This document shows, one piece after another, positions 48,057 through 58,083 of a stretch of DNA of 64,000 bases. Both the position numbers and the translations under genes were made by a program. Origin of the DNA: Clarkia xantiana subsp. parviflora (lineage: Eukaryota > Streptophyta > Magnoliopsida > Myrtales > Onagraceae); assembly GCA_036873135.1 (NCBI GenBank), contig JAPTYO010000010.1, positions 22,313,772 through 22,377,771 of the forward strand, given 5' to 3'. The notes below the pieces were generated by a model. That model was not told the DNA's origin and ran no database searches. It was given only the letters and a program-made list of their open reading frames with translations. The stretch's first letter is position 1. Each line of letters begins with the position of its first letter.

Positions 48057-48596
48057 ACAATTAATCTAGAACCACCATGACCCTCGTCGTTAGTGGTCGG
48101 TTTCACCGCCGATATTCTTCCATAAATTTTACTTTTCTAATATTGTCAAATCCTCTTTTTGTTTATTTTCTCGTAAAATGTAATCATATATTAATTAAGT
48201 ATTACAACTCTCATTTCCTCGAGACAACCCAATTTATAGCATCTTGAATTGAAAAGAGGTGTACCATTTAACATGAATTTCTTATTTTTTGGATCTATGT
48301 AAGAATAACGGGTTCAGTTCGGCTAGTTGGGCTAGTGGGAAAGTCGCTCGGACTTAAAACCGTAACAGTATGATATTAGAGCCGATTTGGGCTTGCATAG
48401 AAAATGCCCGACTAATAGGATATAATACTTGGAAGTAAAGTATCAAATCGTGGAGTTTCAATTACCTACCGAGGGCAGAGATCCTGGTCTGGACGCGACA
48501 AGAACGTCGCAGACATTAACGGTGGCAAAGCCATGAACTAAATAATGGGGGTTCACTACCTCATTATTATTATTTTGTCAAAGAAAGGAATAAGCT

Positions 48597-48712
48597 AGTA
48601 GTGGCGACCCTAAACCCATCCCGTTACATAATGTTCGGACTCTCATGCTCATGGTATGGGTTTTTTCCGACCAGACTTAATGAACAACCAGCGCATGCAT
48701 GCACTGGCCCCT
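48597..48712. repeat. Dispersed repeat related to 56110-56345
   Basis: Shares a word order (AGTAGTGGCGACCCTAA, TAATGTTCGGACTCTCAT, CTTAATGAACAACCAGC) with two tandem diverged copies downstream of the second NDR1/HIN1-like gene. Noncoding. Confidence 0.6.
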
Positions 48713-49193
48713 ACAAACAATCTAGTAAAGTCAAGAGGTCGGCCCGTTAAACCCAGTTCTACTCGCCTCCTGATATATCTGACGTGGTATGTGGGCCAGA
48801 TAGGACCTAATATTTTTATATCAAATCTCCGCGACCCTAAATCCGGACTAATCCCATATTCCGAATTCAGAAACAAAATCAAGGCGAGCAGCGGGTTCGC
48901 GGGGGCGTGAACCATTGACACCATATATAATCATAGTTCATTTATTTTTGGAAATTACTCGTATGGTTTGTCTTGATTTAGTACATTGTCTTCTTGTCTC
49001 CTAATCTCTATATCAATCAAACGTTAAATGGGGGACACATACGGTTAAGCTAATAATTAAGAAAGAATTAGCCATCAATTTCTCTATCATCTCCCCTTCC
49101 TCACCCACCCATTTCATGGTGTGTGGGTAAGGAAGAAACAAATGAGATCAAAGAAAGGGAAAGAAGAACAAAAGATAGAAGAAGATACACACC

Positions 49194-50114
49194 ATGATGT
49201 CTACTTCCGACAATGGCGCCGACCGAGCTAAAGCACCCGAAAGCGGTCCGGCAGGTACTCACCCCGAACCAAACCCTAATAATAGAAGCAATGACCAAAC
49301 CCACTCACCCCCGCAACAACCCGCCATGGGTTACCCACCCGTGATGGGCTACCCACCGCCCGGCCACCCAGCTCCTCCGGGACCGTACCCGCCAAATTAC
49401 AACCCGTATCCCTACCCGCCCCCACCAGGATACTACCCTACCCCTAATCCATATCAGCAACATCCGGGGGCATACATGCACCCGCCTCATGTACAACCCG
49501 TCCCTCGCCGCCGTTCCCCTGTAGAAGGTTTTATCCGCGGCGTAATCGCGGCCATCTTGATCATCATTATCGTCTCCTGCCTACTCAGCATCATCACCTT
49601 CATCATCTTCAGACCCATGCTCCCGGAGTACCACGTCACCTCCTTCTCCGTCGAGAATTTCAAAGTCTCCGACGGCATGCTGGCCGCAAACTGGGATGCC
49701 ACCCTGTCGGTGCACAACCCTAACCCTAACCAGAAGGCCAGCTTCAACCGGGTCAAAGCTTACATGTACCACGGCAATTACATGGCGAACTACCTTTCGT
49801 CGAGCATGGTCCAGCCGATGTCGCTAGATAAAAACGCCACGTCGTCGATCCAGGTGAGGAACACGATGGCCAATCAGATGCAGCCGCCGGAGTGGATCGT
49901 GGAGGCAATCAGGGAGGAGAGGGGAGACGGGTCGGTGAAGTTTGAGTTGGCGTTGGCGATGCTGGCGACGTTCAAATCAGAGATGGGTTGGACGACGCAT
50001 TTGTCGTTGATGGTGTATTGCGACGAGCTGACGGTGAGGTTCGGGAATGCGAAGGCGGGATCTGGGACCGTTGCTTCGAGTGATCTACCTAGGAGATGCA
50101 TGACAATTGCATAG
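49194..50114 (+). CDS. NDR1/HIN1-like (LEA_2 domain) membrane protein with proline-rich N-terminus
   Basis: A single exon of 306 codons (ATG ATG at 49194; stop TAG). Residues 1-105 are cytosolic and rich in proline, tyrosine and glycine (MGYPPVMGYPPPGHP, PNYNPYPYPPPPGYY). A basic RRRSP stretch precedes one membrane helix at about 114-139 (GVIAAILIIIIVSCLLSI). The rest is the LEA_2/NHL domain with the family NPN signature (LSVHNPNPNQ, about 171-180) and a C-terminal VYCDELTVRFG. NDR1/HIN1-like proteins sit in the plasma membrane and many act in defence or stress responses; the proline-rich tail marks a subgroup with longer N-termini. The start could be either of the two adjacent ATGs. The gene is complete and high in GC, unlike its flanks. 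A specific family member cannot be named. Confidence 0.9.
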   Translation: MMSTSDNGADRAKAPESGPAGTHPEPNPNNRSNDQTHSPPQQPAMGYPPVMGYPPPGHPAPPGPYPPNYNPYPYPPPPGYYPTPNPYQQHPGAYMHPPHVQPVPRRRSPVEGFIRGVIAAILIIIIVSCLLSIITFIIFRPMLPEYHVTSFSVENFKVSDGMLAANWDATLSVHNPNPNQKASFNRVKAYMYHGNYMANYLSSSMVQPMSLDKNATSSIQVRNTMANQMQPPEWIVEAIREERGDGSVKFELALAMLATFKSEMGWTTHLSLMVYCDELTVRFGNAKAGSGTVASSDLPRRCMTIA

Positions 50115-53100
50115 AATCAAAATTAAGAAGAATAAATTTGTGTATTGATTGGATATATATTAATTATACGTTAGGCAGGGTCGACCGATAATGTCGATTT
50201 TAACCGTGTGCATAGAGGTGTTTGTTTGGTTGTTTAAATTGTAAGTAGGGCATATAAATACATGATCAATTTTATATACTCTTTTTTTGCTCAATGGGTT
50301 AATTAATTACCTACTAGTTAGCTGAATTTTGGATTATGGAGATCAGTTTTCTAGATATATATATATTTTTTTTTTAAAAAAAATGTGAATTATCACTTTA
50401 AAGTTAATCACTGCTAACTTATTCATTTTCTGTTATAAAAAGAATTATTTTGATGTATAAAAGGAAGGACAATGCATATGTATATGTGTATGGTAGCCAT
50501 TTTCCGCTGGAGCGTTTAAAACTTCAAAATCGTAACGTGCACATATGTGTACTGTATGGTAGACATTTATTATTTACTGTATTTTCAAGACCATTTAATT
50601 TATTGTTTACTAGTCAATCAAACTGCCACCATAGTGTCAGCAACTCGATCGATCAGCATTAGTCATAGATGGTAGGCATTTACTTTCAAAAGCTGGAAAG
50701 ACTAGAGAGAGAGGTTCTTTACTTTGTGTCTACAAATCATACCTACTTTGATTTCATATTGGTAAGATTTTTTATTTTATTTTTTTAAAATTCAGTTCTT
50801 GTAGCATTTTATGACATTTGGAGCTTCTCAATTCGCCACTCTCCCTCTCCATTCTAAAAATACTCAATATAAATAAATAAATTATTATAAAGTTGTATTT
50901 TCTTTAAGAACAATATTAAATAAATATTATGCGGAAAATTAAAAAAATTGGGTATCAATTTACATGTATTTAGTAATTGAGTTGATGACATATATAAATT
51001 ATAATGTGCATTACATTCAATATATAGAATTCAAACCCTAAGAGAATTGGAGGGATGGGACAGATGAAGAAGGAAGGCACATGGTCTTTGTTCTAATGGA
51101 AACAAACATAATGTTGACTTCTAGGGTGGAGAGTGTTTGTCTTACTTTGGACGGTGGATGATCGATCCAACTTGCATTTATACTCTATACATATTAAGTG
51201 ATTTAATTGCAAGATAATAATGTGAGAATTATCCCATATTATTTTACTTTCATCAATCCTGGCTAGTAACACTATGTGGATACATAAAATTTAGGTTCAA
51301 TACTTCAAAAAATAACATATGTAATTAAAATTTAGCAAGATAGATTACATAAAGAAAAATATAATCTTATACGTGTTTATTTGGAAAAAAGGGTTCATAC
51401 ATTCTCATAATTACTATATATATTTATATTGAAAAAGTAGGATAAATATTCATATATTTACCATCGGTTGTGGATGTTTAGTGGTTGAGAGTCTTCGTTT
51501 CTATATAGTTTGAATCTGGGGTTACGAAATCGAATTCCCCAAATGACTTGATTAAAATCATTCATTGTGGAAAGGTACACTCCGATTTTAATGAGTTAAC
51601 CTCTTGAATATATTAAATTGTTGATAGTGTTATATACTTTAAGAGTATAAACTATGGTTATTCATATGTATAATATGTTGTAAATAAATAATGTAGTCTA
51701 AATATTACGTAACGGAATAATAGTGAGTTACTTAAAATCATTTCATTGAAGAAACGAATAATTTGGCCCCTACCGTCGTCATCTCCAGCTAGCTGTGAAG
51801 CAGCGATCCAAACAAAGTCATGTGACTCAAATTTGGAAGAGATAGATAGATATGAATTACATTATACATTCATAAATTATACAAAAATACGATTCCCCCA
51901 CTAACTGGCTCGCATAACGTACAAAGCCCGAAAGTTACCCCTCTAGTAACACAACCAAATTACTGATTTAATTGCATGCATGACATGACAACTATATTTT
52001 GTCTATAGTCAGTCAAAAAGGTGTATGGTGTGCATGACATACATTATTATCGGATAAATTCACCTCATGTTAAAGTAAAAAAAAATATATATATATATAT
52101 TTAGGTGGTCAATTATTGGGTATATTCAAGAATAATATCTTAGGTCGGCTAAAATAATAATAATTATATATATTATATGCAAGGGCCGACATAATACATA
52201 TAGCCTTCTTATTGGCATCTGCCTGCGTGCATTTGAGATGTAGCGTACTTAATTTTTATTAAGCTTTCCATTGAATATGGAATGTACTTTTCTGTAACTA
52301 TTTAATTTATCATTAAATTTATTTTGAGTATAATTTAAAAGATACCTAACTGTGTAATTGAGATGTATCAATTTGGTCAAAAATATAAAAATTATACAGT
52401 CCATTCTAGAAAAATTAAAGTTTAAATAACTAATTTTAAAATTTGTAATTAAATTAAATTTAGAGATTTGATTATTAATATGTATATAACCTAGATGCAT
52501 ATTATACAATATCTAAATCACTAATATTTAGTTGTTAAATTGTAATTGGTTGATTCCATGTAAACATTATTTGGTTTTCCTTTTTGGATATCAATAATCT
52601 TTATAGTCATTCTTTATACCAAAGTTCCCGGCCACATTCTCCACTTTTCTTACAAAAATAAAGATAATAGTTGATATGCACACTAAGGTGGCTAATCAAA
52701 CAAGTCAAATCATCCCTTAAAAGTGTTTCACTTTCAAAGTTTCACCAAATTAAAGCAAACTAAAATTAAAGATGCTGTATATATATCTATATACCAATAT
52801 ATTATTTGTGTTGGGTCCTCAACCCCAATAAACACCTTTGACACCTTTTCATTTTATTAACAAAAAATATATTATATTTAATTCATATATTTTATAAAAT
52901 AAATAATTTAGTCATTACTATATTTGAGAAACATTTATTTATCTTTAATATTATTACTAAATCATTATTTAAATTTTGTTATTTTTTTAAGGTCGCTTAG
53001 TCGGCATGTCATAGTAATTACATATCAATTTAAGTCAGCCCTATCATACTCATTTCGTTCAAATTTCGGATACATGTAAAAAAAATTATTCAACGAATTA

Positions 53101-53915
53101 TGTAGATCGAGTGATATATGTTCCGCCTGTTGAGATTTTTCTATCGCATAGATCAGTCACTTACCAAATTATATATATAACAAGTCAAAATATGGGTGTA
53201 ATGTGGTTCTTGAAGTTTGACAACGTACAAATAACATTTTACTCATCGTCCAATATTTATGGACTCAAACTATTAATTTAGTTCTTCTATTTGTTAATCC
53301 AATCACATTGTGTACAACCTAATTAACGTTAACTAAATATTTTTGTAAATTCAAGTCTAAACATTATATTTTTGTGATTTAATTTTATCTTTATTGTTAA
53401 ATCAAATTTTGTTGGTATTGTAATATTGTATATAATTACGTTTGTATAGGTCAAATTTGTCCATTGATGACTCTAAGTAGTTAAGAACAAGTTTACATTC
53501 TTGACACCTCAAGTTGATGAGTTAGATACAATTGAGCCGTTAATGACCAACGTAATGCTCGACCCAACTCATTTATATATCTAACTATAATGCTAACTTA
53601 GTACCGTAACTGAAGATATTAGTTAATTTTTTACTTAATTATCCTATTCTCTTTCTCATGTTTTGAATTACGTTATGTCGCTCTTCTCTATCATATAGAT
53701 TCGTTTCTCACAACGAATCAACTTGCCCATATTTTACTTTGATTAATTATAAATATTAGTAAACTTAAGATAGATTATATGTCTTGAAATTTAAATAATC
53801 GATGCGCGTGCAACGCACGCGTTAATAACTAGTATAATATATATATATAAGTAATTATATTAAAAAAATACTTCAACGTCAACTACATAGGTCGTTACCA
53901 AAAAAAAACTACATA
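50115..53915. other. AT-rich intergenic DNA
   Basis: No credible coding frame. It contains one possible SINE (51470-51620, listed separately) and short TA runs. It separates the two NDR1/HIN1-like genes. Confidence 0.6.
51470..51620 (+). repeat. Possible SINE
   Basis: TAGTGGTTGAGAG at about 51480 resembles a pol III A box and AGTTTGAATCTGG, about 35 bases on, resembles a B box. The following ACTTGATTAAAAT is shared with 54640-54745. No poly-A tail or target duplication was resolved. Confidence 0.35.
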
Positions 53916-54530
53916 GGTGAAGCTAGGGGTGAGCAAATTACCCGGTGTTGGAATTGGAACCGGATCGGAACCGATCATTTGGGTAGGTTCTAGGTAGATG
54001 TGAACGGTTCTGGTACAGTTTTGGAAAAAAAAATCAAGAACCAGTAGTTTCGGCTCTGGGATAAGGGTTCGGGTACTCAAATACCCGGAACCGAAACCGT
54101 TTTAAACCAAACATTTCACATATAATAATAGAACTAAAAGCTGTGTGACTACTAACTAGGAGTTTTGATGATTCTTTTAAGATTTAAAATAAGATTATTT
54201 GTTAAAAATGTGGGAATTGTTTGTATAAATTCTCTAGGAGCAGTACGGGTTTCAGTTTCAACTGGCTACCCAAAACCTGGTCCCAACTTGGTATCCAAAC
54301 CCGGTTCCAACTGGTACCCAAAATTAGATTATTTAGCTTGAAAATTTTGTAACCAATTTTTCAACAAGTACCCGAAACCGATTGGTTCTTAACGGTTCTG
54401 GTCCGGTTTCGGTTTCTACATATTCTCGTACGGTTATGAATAATAAAATTAAAAACCATTTAATATTGATTTGGTTCTGGAATACCCAAAAGGTACAGAG
54501 TACTCAGAGCCGCTCACCCCTAGGTGAAGC
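53916..54530. mobile_element. Nonautonomous hAT element with 8-bp TSD
   Basis: GGTGAAGC at 53916-53923 and 54523-54530 flanks a 599-base element. It has perfect 11-base inverted ends, TAGGGGTGAGC at 53924 and its complement ending at 54522. The interior carries many AACCGG, GGTTC and ACCCGG units and no transposase. End sequence and duplication length are those of hAT elements. Confidence 0.88.
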
Positions 54531-54639
54531 CCACTTTTCCACTCAATAGTAGAATTTTCCATTTTCTTTACTGGGAATATAACAAGACATTATTTATTAT
54601 TATATTAAAGGACATGTCCACCACCGGCAGTGTAATTGT

Positions 54640-54745
54640 CTACTGATTAAAAAGCGATTATTCTCGTTACTTCGAAGTTTCATATTCGAAACCATTTGGG
54701 AAGTCACTTTGCAATAACTTGATTAAAATATTAGATTCATATTGT
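54640..54745 (+). repeat. Possible SINE fragment
   Basis: Contains TTCATATTCGAAACC, a B-box-like motif, and AACTTGATTAAAAT as in the 51470 element. Weak evidence. Confidence 0.25.
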
Positions 54746-55000
54746 CTATATACCGCATCAGACATAAGAAGCGGTGAGTAGAAGTGAACTAACTTAACAA
54801 GATGACATTTTAACTATACTAACTGCTGATGAACAAGGTTCTGCGTATATACTGGTTGTTCACTTAACTATACTAAGCGACATTAATGTATGCACACATT
54901 ATTCTCTAAGTATGATTGAAAAATATTCCGAACTCTGAGCCTAAGAACTCAAATATTACGTAGCGCGGTAGCGGGACGAGTATACAGTAATTACTTACTC

Positions 55001-55002
<2 letters not shown>

Positions 55003-55033
<31 letters not shown>
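55003..55033. repeat. 31-base T homopolymer in the second NHL promoter
   Basis: Thirty-one T followed by GCTAAAAAAAAAC. It is about 195 bases upstream of the start codon at 55228. A TATA-like ACTATAAGC follows at about 55069-55077. Confidence 0.9.
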
Positions 55034-55036
<3 letters not shown>

Positions 55037-55227
55037 AAAAAAAAACAAGGACGCGTCCATTACACGTCACTATAAGCCCACTACTCTGTACTGTAGGGAC
55101 ATAGACCTTATAATTGGCAAACTCCCACCCAACTTACTCTCTCTTCCCCTTTCACCAAAAACAACCCACTTCCCTTATAGCTCTACTCTATCTATCTCTT
55201 TTAACCACATTCCGGCACCGACGAAAA

Positions 55228-55857
55228 ATGGCGGCCGACGACTGCGACAAACACGGCCACGGCCGTCGAAACCTCTTCAAGCGCGTCTGCACCGGCCTCC
55301 TCGTCTTCAACTTCATCCTCCTCATCACCATCCTCCTCGTGTGGGCCATTCTCCACCCTGAGAAGCCCAAGTTCGTCCTCCAGGACGTCACCGTCTACGA
55401 CTTCAACGCTACCGTCCCTAACTTCCTCTCCTCCAACTTCCAGGTCACCATCGCCGCCCACAACCCTAACCGCCGCCTCGGAATCTACTACGACCGCCTC
55501 GACGTCTACGCCATCTACCGGAGCCAGCAGATCACCCTCCGCACTAGGATCCCGCCGTACTACCAGGGCCACAAGGACTCCAACGTCTGGTCGCCGGTGA
55601 TATACGGCGGCAACGTCCCCGTCGCGCCGTACAACTCCGTCGCGCTCGGCCAGGACCAGTCTGCCGGATCTGTAAGCATCCTTATCAAGGTCGACGGCCG
55701 TGTCCGCTGGAAGGTGGCGTCGTTCATCACCGGGAAGTATCACATTTATATTAAGTGTCCGGCGTTTATTAACTGGGGGAGCCGGAGCAACGGGGTCGTC
55801 GTCGGGAATAACGCCGTCAAGTACCAGATGGTGCAGCGATGCAGCGTGAGCGTCTGA
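55228..55857 (+). CDS. NDR1/HIN1-like protein (YLS9/NHL1-type, LEA_2 domain)
   Basis: A single exon of 209 codons. The start at 55228 (AAAAATGGCG) is preferred to an in-frame ATG at 55114 because the extension is not membrane-protein-like and the context is a good plant initiation site. The short basic N-terminus MAADDCDKHGHGRRNLFKRV is followed by one membrane helix at about 22-43. The LEA_2 domain has the NPN motif (AAHNPNRRLGIYYD, about 77-90) and family phrases YYQGHKDSNVWSPVIYGGNV and RWKVASFITGKYHIYIKCPA, and the protein ends RCSVSV. Members are plasma-membrane proteins linked to defence and senescence. The gene is GC-rich and intact. It belongs to a different subgroup than the gene at 49194, so the pair is not a recent tandem duplicate. 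Confidence 0.9.
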   Translation: MAADDCDKHGHGRRNLFKRVCTGLLVFNFILLITILLVWAILHPEKPKFVLQDVTVYDFNATVPNFLSSNFQVTIAAHNPNRRLGIYYDRLDVYAIYRSQQITLRTRIPPYYQGHKDSNVWSPVIYGGNVPVAPYNSVALGQDQSAGSVSILIKVDGRVRWKVASFITGKYHIYIKCPAFINWGSRSNGVVVGNNAVKYQMVQRCSVSV

Positions 55858-56109
55858 GAAGACAGCGGCGCCCAGTTCAGTTCAGTTTGCTGTATTTCTT
55901 TTTATTTGAATTTTGGTGCTTTTTAATTTAATTTTTGAGATCTGTATTAGAGATACGTGAAGATACGTAGCAAGATTATGAATAAGTGGAAGGAAATGGA
56001 CAAATAGGAAAAATTATAGTTCATTTGACTGGTTGGTTGTACAAGGAAATGTATTATTATTGTTATTTTTTTTTTCCAAAAAAAAGAATGGGAAATGTTT
56101 TTTTTTCCT

Positions 56110-56345
56110 AGTAGTAGCAACTCTGAATTAATGTTATGCTATATAATGTTTAGACTCTTATACTTATGATTTGAGGTGTTTTTTAAACAGATTTAATGAA
56201 TAATTAGCGTATATATTGACGGATAGTGGCAATTCTAAGGTCTAATCTCATCCTGCTATGTAATATTTAGACTCCTGCTATGTAATATTCAGACTCTCAG
56301 GTGTTTTCTAATACAACTTAATGAATAACCAGCACTATAACTCTG
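56110..56345. repeat. Two tandem diverged copies of the dispersed repeat
   Basis: Copies at about 56110-56220 and 56225-56345 match 48597-48712 (TAATGTTTAGACTC, AATGAATAA.TAGC/CCAGC). The second copy has an extra internal doubling of CTGCTATGTAATATT.AGACTC. Confidence 0.6.
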
Positions 56346-56934
56346 TCAATATGTATTATTATTATTAGTAGTTCTGCTAAATGTCTAACAAACATCATTG
56401 TGATTACAACATAACATTTGTAGCGTACTTATAAGTGGCTGATCATGAATGTGAATTTTGAAACCGAAATCTCTATATGTTTAAGATTTATATAATTTTT
56501 ACATGATAAAAAATTATATTTAAATACTTTTTTTTGTGAAAATATTTAATAAAAGCTCAAAAAATAGTAACTAAATGACTAAGATAAAGTTGTTTTGATT
56601 TAGAAAAAGCCAAAAAGTATTATGAGCCTTTGTGTCGATTGGGGTTAGGGTGGGAATGCTTTATCAAAAGCCTAATCACCTACATAGTCCATAGAGCCAC
56701 TAATGTCGATCAATAATTGCTTGGCCGGTAGTGGAGTTCAGGAACACATCATGTGTATATAATATATATATATATATATATAATATAGGTTTAGTATCTA
56801 GTCTCAATTATAGAATATATTTTTCGACTTGATGTCGGTTTTTTATTTTATACATTCGATTTTCGAAATATTAAATTTATTGATTTCAATTTTTCATTTT
56901 AAAATTGAAGGAACAAAGAACAAGGTATTAAATT

Positions 56935-57462
56935 AAGGGTTAATAGGTATTTTGGTCCATGATGTTTGACAACTTTTGGGTTTTGATCAATGATGTTTTT
57001 TTTTACCTAGTTTTGGTACCATATGTTTGCAGATTTTTTCTAGTTTTGGTCTAACCGTTACATTCCGTCCATTTTTGACATGTTCAAGTCACGTGATCCA
57101 CTCTAAACTTTAAATTTAGTCCCTCTAATACTTTCTTAACTTTCTCTTTTGTTCAATTAGTCCCGAAGTTTCAAAATTGACCCCAATTGGACAATGGGTC
57201 CAATTGAATTTTTGAAACTTCGGGACTAAATTGAACCAAAAAAAGGTTAGGAAAGTATTAGATGGACTAAATTGAACAAAATTGAAAGTTTAGGGTGGAT
57301 CACGCGGCTTGTACATGTCAAAAAATGGACGGAATGTAACGGTTAGACCAAAATTAGAAAAAATCTGCAAACATATGGTACCAAAACTAGGTAAAAAAAA
57401 ACATCATTGACCAAAACCCAAAAGTTGTCAAACATCATGGACCAAAAGACCTGTTAACCCTT
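56935..57462. mobile_element. 528-bp near-perfect inverted repeat (foldback MITE)
   Basis: Two arms of about 250 bases are almost identical complements. The left begins AAGGGTTAATAGGT and contains TTTGGTCCATGATGTTTGAC; the right carries the complements and ends ACCTGTTAACCCTT. The centre is near 57195 with a very short loop. The flanks read TTAAATT/AAATTAA, so the duplication is ambiguous. Noncoding; a transcript would form one long hairpin. Confidence 0.85.
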
Positions 57463-58083
57463 AAATTAAACATAAAAAACTTAAATTATGAGTAACAAAT
57501 AGAATACATCGAAAAAGTAAAAATTAATATGTTTTTATTGCTTTAAAACCTCAATTTCAACGTTGAAATCAAACTAAAAAAAAGTGAAAAATCAATAAAT
57601 TTGATACTTTTAATATCGAATATTATTTAAAAAAAATGGCAATACACCAAAAAGCAACATGACATATACTTGAAATTGTGTTTAGATACTTAAGCCTATA
57701 TAGAAAATGGTCCCATGCTGCAACTTATATGATCATACCAGCTGCGCTGTTTACCTAACCTTATACATGCACATGCCATTTTCTCTAGCTAATAGCCTAA
57801 TAATAAAGTTTGAATCCTCTTCAAGCTATTGAGATGGGTAGAATGAGAAAAGATCACGCACATAGAGCGCTGCAACTGTTCCAGTGGAAGAACAAAGACA
57901 CAGTAAAAACAACTTGATTTACATGATTACGGCTCATCGACTCGATCCATGGCGCACTCTATATCTCTCTCTCTAATCATGTCCTACAAAACTGAAACCG
58001 CGAGATTCATGACATAGGTAGGTTATCTCTATAAATATCGACTGACTGTACGAACCTCACCAGATTTATGCCCATGGACTTGA

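Noticed and set aside
48340..48560. TGATATTAGAGCC (about 48370) considered as a retrotransposon primer site
   Set aside because: It is close to the Met-tRNA primer site but no LTR edge, partner LTR or internal coding sequence is seen nearby.
48649..48924. Overlapping 84-91-codon frames on both strands
   Set aside because: They start within the dispersed repeat, show no family feature, and are open on both strands, as expected by chance.
49726..49740. Telomere-like CCCTAACCCTAA in the first NDR1/HIN1-like gene
   Set aside because: It encodes the conserved NPNPN motif of the LEA_2 domain, so coding constraint explains it.
55114..55227. N-terminal 38-codon extension of the second NDR1/HIN1-like gene
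   Set aside because: The downstream ATG at 55228 has better context and gives the family's usual length; the extension overlaps the likely transcription start zone.
55201..55743. 180-codon minus-strand frame opposite the second NDR1/HIN1-like gene
   Set aside because: It is antisense to a well-supported gene, and its valine/aspartate-rich composition is what the complement of GC-rich codons gives.
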